NCBI GenBank assembly: GCA_900542035.1
Contig: UQMJ01000022.1
Location: forward strand, 1 to 47,072
Length of the DNA: 47,072 bases
Direction of reading: 5' to 3'
Origin: an uncultured Clostridium sp.
GTDB taxonomy: Bacteria; Bacillota; Clostridia; Lachnospirales; Lachnospiraceae
Each line of letters begins with the position of its first letter. Positions within the stretch are counted from its first letter, which is position 1. The notes below the pieces were generated by a model. The model had not been told where the DNA came from and did not search any database. It worked only from the letters and a program-made list of their open reading frames with translations. A program made the translations under genes and the position numbers. Shown here in pieces: positions 42,072-47,072 of the stretch.

Positions 42072-43934
42072 ATGCGTTTTACCTATCTTCGAATCCGTCA
42101 TTTTAAATCCATTGAGGACATGGAAATCAAGGACATAGAAAATGCCTTGATTTTAGTAGGAAAAAATAATACCGGAAAAACTTCCGTACTAGATGCCATC
42201 CGTCTGCTGACCGGCTTCCGTCCTGTTCAGGAAGGAGATTTTAACGAAAGAGCCCAGAATATCGAAATAGACGTCTCTCTGGAAATCACGGCAGAAGACT
42301 TGTCTTTGTTTCACAAAAGAGGGGCAGTCAGCGCTTATAAACGGTTTTCTGTCTGGGAACAGGAAGTCCGGAAACGGCTTCCGTCCTTTCGGGGAGAGAC
42401 TCTGTCATTTACCTGTACCATCAATCAGAGCGGGAAACGGCGGTTTGGGGATGGAAGCAAAAAACATAATAAGTACATCGAAGAAATGCTCCCAAAGATT
42501 TCCTATATCAATGCAGATCGGGATATGGGGCTTTTACAGAGCGATTTGCTTTTGACGCAGGGAAGAATTATGAGGCGGGAGATCCAGGCTGGCTCCTGTA
42601 TTTTTGACGGAGCCAAAACCTGCCGCCACTGTTTCCAGTGCATTGGCCTGATTCATCAGAAAAAACCGGAAGAATTAAGTATTATGGAAATTTCCAGGCT
42701 GATGGAATTTAAGATGTACCAGGTAAATTTAAGCAGCTTTACCCGCCGTCTCAATGAGAATTTTCATAAAAATGGAGGACTGGAAGAGATTTTATACAGC
42801 CTGAACTGGAATCCAGAAGAGATTTTTAAGATTCAGGCCCAGATTTACAAAGAAGAATCCGGCCGGCTGGTGTCCATTGACAATTTAAGCAGGGGCATGA
42901 AAAACATTTATATGCTGTCCCTTTTAGAGACATACAGCGGGGAGCGGGATCAGGTTCCTACGATTATACTGGTAGAGTATCCGGAAATGTATCTCCATCC
43001 CCAGCTGCAGAAAACAGCCAGTGAGATTTTATACCGTCTTTCTAAGAAAAACCAGATAATGTTCAGTACCCATTCTCCCAATCTGATTTTTAACTTTAAC
43101 AGCCGCCAGATCCGCCAGGTAGTTCTGGATGAAGAGGACTGCTCGGTAATCCGGAGTCATACGGATATTGGCCGGATTCTGGATGATTTGGGCTATGGGG
43201 CCAACGATTTGATGAACGTCAGTTTTGTGTTCTTTGTAGAAGGAAAACAGGATAAAAGCCGTCTGCCCCTGCTTTTGAAAAAATACTATTCAGAAATTAC
43301 GGATCTGGATGGCAACCTGTCCCGAATTGCAGTCATTACCACCAACAGCTGTACCAACATTAAGACTTACGCGAATTTAAAATACATGAACCAGCTATAC
43401 ATAAAGGATCAGTTCCTGATGATACGGGACGGGGACGGCCAGGATGCCGAAGCTCTGAAACGCCAGCTCTGCCGGTATTACGACGAGGCGATTCTGGCAG
43501 ATGCAGATAAGCTTCCCAGAGTACGTCCGGAAAATGTGCTGATATTAAAATACTATTCCTTTGAAAATTACTTTTTAAATCCGGAAATTATGGCAAAGCT
43601 GGGGATTGTAGCTTCTCCGGAAGCGTTTTATGATACACTGTGGGAAAAATGGAGAGAATATCTGCACCGTTTGAAAAGCGGGCAGAACCTGCGGCAGGCG
43701 ATGGGCAGAGATTTTACCTGTGCGGAGGATATGAAACAGCATATGGAAGAAATTAAAATCCATCTGAGAGGACATAATCTGTTTGACATTTTTTACGGAC
43801 GTTACAAAAAAGAAGAGACAGAACTCTTAAAGAGGTATATGGATCTGGCTCCCAGAGAAGAGTTTCAGGATATTTTAGACGCTGTCGACCACTTTGTCTA
43901 TTTCGACAGCCGCAAGCAGCAAAAAAAGAATTGA
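42072..43934 (+). CDS. OLD-family ATPase/Toprim nuclease-like protein with cysteine cluster
   Basis: The 620-aa protein has an ABC/SMC-type ATPase split around a middle region: Walker A GKNNTGKTS (30-38), signature-like LSRGMKN (about 285), Walker B ILVEYPEMYLHPQ (302-305 core) and FSTHSPNL. A C-terminal Toprim-like domain follows, with Glu390 in FFVEGKQDKSR and Asp453/Asp455 in RDGDGQ. This layout is that of OLD nucleases, some of which act in phage defence or repair. Two oddities stand out. Tyr303 stands where the catalytic glutamate is expected, and cysteines 176, 184, 187 and 190 form a compact cluster. It starts 12 bases after polC, with AAGGAGA, so it is probably expressed with the replicase. 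Confidence 0.87.
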   Translation: MRFTYLRIRHFKSIEDMEIKDIENALILVGKNNTGKTSVLDAIRLLTGFRPVQEGDFNERAQNIEIDVSLEITAEDLSLFHKRGAVSAYKRFSVWEQEVRKRLPSFRGETLSFTCTINQSGKRRFGDGSKKHNKYIEEMLPKISYINADRDMGLLQSDLLLTQGRIMRREIQAGSCIFDGAKTCRHCFQCIGLIHQKKPEELSIMEISRLMEFKMYQVNLSSFTRRLNENFHKNGGLEEILYSLNWNPEEIFKIQAQIYKEESGRLVSIDNLSRGMKNIYMLSLLETYSGERDQVPTIILVEYPEMYLHPQLQKTASEILYRLSKKNQIMFSTHSPNLIFNFNSRQIRQVVLDEEDCSVIRSHTDIGRILDDLGYGANDLMNVSFVFFVEGKQDKSRLPLLLKKYYSEITDLDGNLSRIAVITTNSCTNIKTYANLKYMNQLYIKDQFLMIRDGDGQDAEALKRQLCRYYDEAILADADKLPRVRPENVLILKYYSFENYFLNPEIMAKLGIVASPEAFYDTLWEKWREYLHRLKSGQNLRQAMGRDFTCAEDMKQHMEEIKIHLRGHNLFDIFYGRYKKEETELLKRYMDLAPREEFQDILDAVDHFVYFDSRKQQKKN

Positions 43935-43959
43935 CATTTTCAAGTCCGGACATTATAAT
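43931..43959 (+). promoter_or_regulatory. copA promoter
   Basis: TTGACA and TATAAT are both perfect, with 17-base spacing. The -35 box overlaps the stop codon of the preceding gene. Such a strong promoter needs repression, and the palindrome at 43969 fits that. Confidence 0.9.
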
Positions 43960-43968
43960 CAGAAGTAG

Positions 43969-43992
43969 ATACCATATACCCCTATATGGTAT
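43969..43992 (+). promoter_or_regulatory. Palindromic copper operator, probable CsoR site
   Basis: ATACCATAT, six bases (ACCCCT), then ATATGGTAT is a perfect inverted repeat starting about three bases after the predicted transcription start. The ATACC/GGTAT ends resemble known CsoR operators, and csoR lies in the same operon. Confidence 0.75.
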
Positions 43993-44015
43993 ATGTACAG
44001 GAAAGGAGTCCAGAC

Positions 44016-46265
44016 ATGAAAACAGAGTGCTATTTAATAGATGGAATGAGCTGTGCGGCCTGCAGCGGGGCGGTAGAGCGGGTTACCAGAAAGATGGAAG
44101 GCGTAGATCAGAGCAATGTCAATCTGACCACAAACCGGATGGTCATTACGTATGACGAAGACCAGGTCACGCCAGACATGATTATGCAGAAAGTAGACAA
44201 GGCAGGCTTTAAAGCTACGCTGCTGGATCCGGATGCAGAGAAAAAAGAGCAGGAGCGGGAGATGGAAAAACAGCGGATTCAGCTGAAAACGGCAAAGAAG
44301 CGGGTAATTACGGCGATCTGTTTTGCCCTGCCTCTTCTTTATATTTCCATGGGCCATATGGTTCCGTTCCCTTTGCCCCTTCCGGCATTTATGGATATGG
44401 AGACAGGACCTATGGGATATGCCCTTGCCCAGCTTTTTCTGACCGTTGCTGTATTGATCTGCGGCCGGAAGTTTTATATTGTAGGACTGAAAGCCCTGGC
44501 AAAAGGCAATCCCAATATGGATTCCCTGGTTGCCATTGGTACGGGAAGCGCTTTTCTCTACAGCCTGGTTATGACCATTGGGATCCCTAAAAATCCTATG
44601 AACGCCCATCATCTGTATTACGAGTCTGCCGCAGTGGTGGTAACCCTGGTTATGCTTGGAAAATATATGGAAAGCCGAAGCAAGGGAAAGACCTCTGAGG
44701 CCATCCGGAAACTGATGGAGCTGGCTCCGGATACGGCAGTTCTTTACGAAAATGGTGTTGAAAAAGAGAGGAAGACCGAGATGGTGCTTCCAGGCCAGCA
44801 CATTCTGATTAAACCAGGCAGCCGGATACCCCTGGATGGTACTGTGGTAAGAGGAAGCAGCAGCGTAGACGAGTCTATGCTAACCGGAGAAAGCGTCCCA
44901 GTAGAAAAGGAACTGGGGGATACAGTCATTGGCGGAAGCATGAACTACAATGGCGCCATGGAAGTAGAAGTAACCCGTACCGGAAGCGACACCACCCTTT
45001 CCAAGATTATTAAAATGATCGAGGATGCACAGGGAAAGAAAGCGCCGATTTCCAAACTGGCTGACAAGGTGGCGGGGGTATTTGTGCCGACTGTTATGGT
45101 CATCGCGGCTACATCCGCTCTTTTGTGGCTTGTAATCGGCGGAAAGGATATTGCCTTTGTGCTTACTATTTTCGTGGCTGTCCTGGTAATCGCCTGCCCA
45201 TGTGCATTGGGACTTGCGACTCCTACGGCTATTATGGTAGGAACCGGAGTGGGCGCCAGCCATGGAATTTTAATTAAAAGCGGCGAGGCTCTGGAAATCT
45301 GTCATAAGGTAGATACTGTAATTTTAGATAAGACCGGTACCATTACTGAAGGAAAACCAAATGTAACGGATGTCATTGTTCTGGAAGAGGGACGTACAAA
45401 AGAAGAGATCCTTAGTCTTGCAGCCAGCTGTGAACAGATGTCAGAACATCCTCTGGGGCAGGCGATTGTAGAAAAGGCAAAAGAAGAAGGAGTGGATCTT
45501 ACGATGCCGGAGCAGTTTTCCAGCATTACCGGTTCTGGAATTGAAGCTGTTTTAGAAGGTCAGACAATCAGCGTAGGCAACCGGCGCCTTCTGGAAAAAA
45601 TGAATTTACAGCCAGATGAAGAGGCGGAAAACGAATACGGATCCAGTCAGGGAAAGACTCCTATGTATCTGTGCATCAACGGCCGTCTGTCCGGTATGAT
45701 CTGTGTGGCCGATACGATCAAAGAGACCAGCAGAGAAGCGGTTGACAAGTTAAAATCCATGGGAATTAAAGTGTATATGCTGACTGGAGATAACCGCCGG
45801 ACTGCAGAGTACATCGGCAGGCAGGCTCATGTAGACGAAGTGATTGCAGAAGTTCTGCCGGAAGATAAGGCGGCTCAGGTAAGCCGTCTGCAAAGCGAAG
45901 GCAGAACGGTTATGATGGTAGGAGACGGCATTAACGATGCTCCTGCACTGGTTCAGGCAGATGCCGGCTGCGCCATTGGTTCCGGAAGCGATATTGCTTT
46001 GGAATCCGGAGATATTGTTCTGATGAAATCCGACCTTATGGACGTATATCGGGCCATCCAGCTAAGCAATGCCACGATCCGCAACATTAAACAAAATCTG
46101 TTCTGGGCGTTTTTCTACAATTCCCTGGGAATTCCGGTGGCAGCGGGAGTGCTGTATCTCTTTGGAGGCCCGCTGTTAAGCCCGATGATAGGCGGATTTG
46201 CAATGTCTCTTAGTTCTGTGTGCGTAGTAGGAAACGCATTGCGGTTAAGGCGATTAAAGTTATAG
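44016..46265 (+). CDS. copA: Copper-exporting P1B-type ATPase
   Basis: This pump expels Cu(I) from the cytoplasm. The 749-aa product has one N-terminal heavy-metal domain (GMSCAACSGAVE) and eight predicted helices with the metal site CPC in IACPCALGLATP. It has the phosphorylation motif DKTGTIT, SEHPLG in the nucleotide domain and GDGINDAPAL. YNSLGIPVAAG and MSLSS in the last helices are copper-type (P1B-1) markers. The start at 44016 follows GAAAGGAG; the upstream in-frame ATG at 43986 lies in the operator. First gene of copA-csoR-copZ. Confidence 0.97.
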   Translation: MKTECYLIDGMSCAACSGAVERVTRKMEGVDQSNVNLTTNRMVITYDEDQVTPDMIMQKVDKAGFKATLLDPDAEKKEQEREMEKQRIQLKTAKKRVITAICFALPLLYISMGHMVPFPLPLPAFMDMETGPMGYALAQLFLTVAVLICGRKFYIVGLKALAKGNPNMDSLVAIGTGSAFLYSLVMTIGIPKNPMNAHHLYYESAAVVVTLVMLGKYMESRSKGKTSEAIRKLMELAPDTAVLYENGVEKERKTEMVLPGQHILIKPGSRIPLDGTVVRGSSSVDESMLTGESVPVEKELGDTVIGGSMNYNGAMEVEVTRTGSDTTLSKIIKMIEDAQGKKAPISKLADKVAGVFVPTVMVIAATSALLWLVIGGKDIAFVLTIFVAVLVIACPCALGLATPTAIMVGTGVGASHGILIKSGEALEICHKVDTVILDKTGTITEGKPNVTDVIVLEEGRTKEEILSLAASCEQMSEHPLGQAIVEKAKEEGVDLTMPEQFSSITGSGIEAVLEGQTISVGNRRLLEKMNLQPDEEAENEYGSSQGKTPMYLCINGRLSGMICVADTIKETSREAVDKLKSMGIKVYMLTGDNRRTAEYIGRQAHVDEVIAEVLPEDKAAQVSRLQSEGRTVMMVGDGINDAPALVQADAGCAIGSGSDIALESGDIVLMKSDLMDVYRAIQLSNATIRNIKQNLFWAFFYNSLGIPVAAGVLYLFGGPLLSPMIGGFAMSLSSVCVVGNALRLRRLKL

Positions 46266-46309
46266 AAGAAACATGAATACACAAACAGATGGAAGGAGAA
46301 GAAGAGCCT

Positions 46310-46609
46310 ATGACAGAAGAACGGGAGTGCTGTAAACACAAGCACAGAGAGCCGGTAGAACAAAAAGACTTGCTGACCCGTTTAAACCGGATAGAGGGGC
46401 AGGTCAGGGGAATTAAAAATATGGTGGAGCAGGACCGGTACTGCATTGACATTCTGACCCAGGTTTCGGCAGCTCAGGCAGCTCTTTCCAGTTTCAGCAA
46501 GGTACTGCTTGCAAACCACATTAAAACTTGTGTGGTAAGCGATATTGAAAAAGGCGATCTGGATGTAGTCGATGAATTGTGTACGGCCATCCAGAAAATG
46601 ATGAAGTAA
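46310..46609 (+). CDS. csoR: CsoR-family copper-sensing repressor
   Basis: The 99-aa all-helical protein belongs to the DUF156/CsoR group. The metal ligands Cys45, His70 and Cys74 are all present (RYCIDILTQ, NHIKTC), which points to Cu(I) rather than the nickel or formaldehyde members. An extra N-terminal CCKHKH could also bind metal. Cu(I) binding releases family members from DNA; the operator at 43969 is the likely site. The ATG at 46310 is preferred, since the one at 46289 overlaps the AAGGAG site. That site is 11 bases away, rather long. Confidence 0.93.
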   Translation: MTEERECCKHKHREPVEQKDLLTRLNRIEGQVRGIKNMVEQDRYCIDILTQVSAAQAALSSFSKVLLANHIKTCVVSDIEKGDLDVVDELCTAIQKMMK

Positions 46610-46626
46610 AGAAAAGGAGAAGAAAG

Positions 46627-46821
46627 ATGAAAACGTATAAGTGTGAAGAAATGATGTGCAACGGATGTGTAAACAGAATTGACAAGGCGTTAACAGGAGC
46701 AGAAATTAAGCATACCATCAGTCTGGAAAACAAGACCGTAACCATTGACGGATGCGAAAGCTGTGAGAAGAAGGCAGTAGAACTGCTGGATGATTTAGGA
46801 TTTACAGCAGTAGAAATCTAA
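46627..46821 (+). CDS. copZ: Small heavy-metal-associated protein, CopZ-like chaperone
   Basis: The 64-aa protein has the ferredoxin-like HMA fold with metal-binding CNGC at residues 11-14 and a C-terminal LLDDLGF. It would carry Cu(I) to CopA. A second CxxC (CESC, 43-46) lies in the turn before helix 2, which is not usual for CopZ. AAAAGGAG precedes the ATG at 46627; the open frame further up overlaps csoR. The copper role rests on the operon. Confidence 0.87.
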   Translation: MKTYKCEEMMCNGCVNRIDKALTGAEIKHTISLENKTVTIDGCESCEKKAVELLDDLGFTAVEI

Positions 46822-46831
46822 AGGAAGAAGA

Positions 46832-46864
46832 GGGGCGGTATCCGGTCCGACAGAATATCGCCCC
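46832..46864 (+). terminator. Probable terminator of the copper operon
   Basis: A ten-pair stem (GGGGCGGTAT with ATATCGCCCC, one GU) lies ten bases after copZ. No clear T run follows, so its strength is doubtful. Confidence 0.5.
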
Positions 46865-46908
46865 AGGATTGTTCTATATCTGACAGGCGTTGACAGGGCA
46901 AAAAAGAA

Positions 46909-46938
46909 TTTTGCAAATTTTTTTAAAAATTGGCAAAA
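46909..46938. repeat. AT-rich inverted repeat before the tRNA promoter
   Basis: TTTTGCAAATTTTT and AAAAATTGGCAAAA form arms with one mismatch around a two-base centre. It ends six bases before the -35 box and could act as an upstream promoter element or a protein site. Confidence 0.5.
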
Positions 46939-46944
46939 TTTCCA

Positions 46945-46973
46945 TTGACAGCAGGAGCGTTTTGTATTATACT
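46945..46973 (+). promoter_or_regulatory. tRNA-Pro promoter
   Basis: TTGACA (46945-46950) and TATACT (46968-46973) have 17-base spacing, a strong stable-RNA-type promoter about 47 bases before the tRNA. Confidence 0.85.
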
Positions 46974-47019
46974 ACGTCTTGTGATTGAGAGCAGACAAGC
47001 TCTTGGGACAGATGCTTAT

Positions 47020-47072
47020 CGAGGCGTGGCTCAGTTTGGTAGAGCGCTGCGTTCGGGACGCAGAGGTCGCGT
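47020..47072 (+). tRNA. tRNA-Pro (CGG), 3' end outside window
   Basis: The acceptor strand CGAGGCG, D arm GCTCAGTTTGGTAGAGC and anticodon arm CTGCG-TTCGGGA-CGCAG are complete. The anticodon is CGG, reading CCG proline codons. The window ends in the T arm. Confidence 0.93.

Noticed and set aside
36557..43934. OLD-family gene as part of a defence island
   Set aside because: No restriction, toxin, transposase or integrase genes surround it, and its neighbours are housekeeping and copper genes, so a defence island is not supported.
44034..44801. 255-codon frame on the minus strand opposite copA
   Set aside because: It is a shadow of the copA frame; composition is His/Gln/Cys-rich without domain features.

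Overview
This looks like chromosomal DNA of a low-to-moderate GC, spore-forming Gram-positive anaerobe of the Clostridia, most likely a Lachnospiraceae member. The reasons are CodY, PolC, a sporulation sigma-K gene, pyrB-pyrI adjacency, purine synthesis finished by separate AICAR transformylase and IMP cyclohydrolase proteins, and a CsoR-type copper operon. The family placement is inference. I saw no prophage, insertion sequence or CRISPR array.

Layout. 1-370: 3' part of RNase P RNA and its terminator. 380-1734 (minus strand): pyrI and pyrB, the only minus-strand genes. 1873-2682: an unassigned protein with faint uracil-DNA-glycosylase-like motifs. 2790-6741: three-gene exporter-like ABC cassette (ATPase, secreted multi-domain protein with a C-terminal anchor, FtsX/MacB permease). 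6811-8892: ZTP riboswitch with an overlapping terminator, controlling IMP cyclohydrolase and AICAR transformylase. 8922-9603: sigK without a pro-sequence, behind a sigma-K/sigma-E-like promoter. 9845-11872: galE and a patatin-like phospholipase. 12164-14737: large repeat-rich secreted surface protein.

14737-21877: an apparent SOS operon. Two identical LexA boxes flank a strong promoter driving a radical SAM/HhH protein, its partner, yifB/comM, dprA and topA with small gaps or overlaps. 22004-24829: codY, then rpsB (structured leader) and tsf, separated by an attenuator. 24979-31174: oligopeptide transporter oppBCDFA, inserted between tsf and pyrH, which are neighbours in many bacteria. 31347-43934: pyrH-frr-uppS-cdsA-dxr-rseP-ispG-polC and an OLD-family ATPase/nuclease, probably one long transcription unit. 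43931-46821: copper operon copA-csoR-copZ with a palindromic operator. 47020-47072: start of a tRNA-Pro(CGG).

The best candidate for an under-described system is the LexA-controlled radical SAM pair and its coupling to comM, dprA and topA. Next are the OLD-family protein with a cysteine cluster translated right after PolC, and the ABC cassette with its secreted partner.
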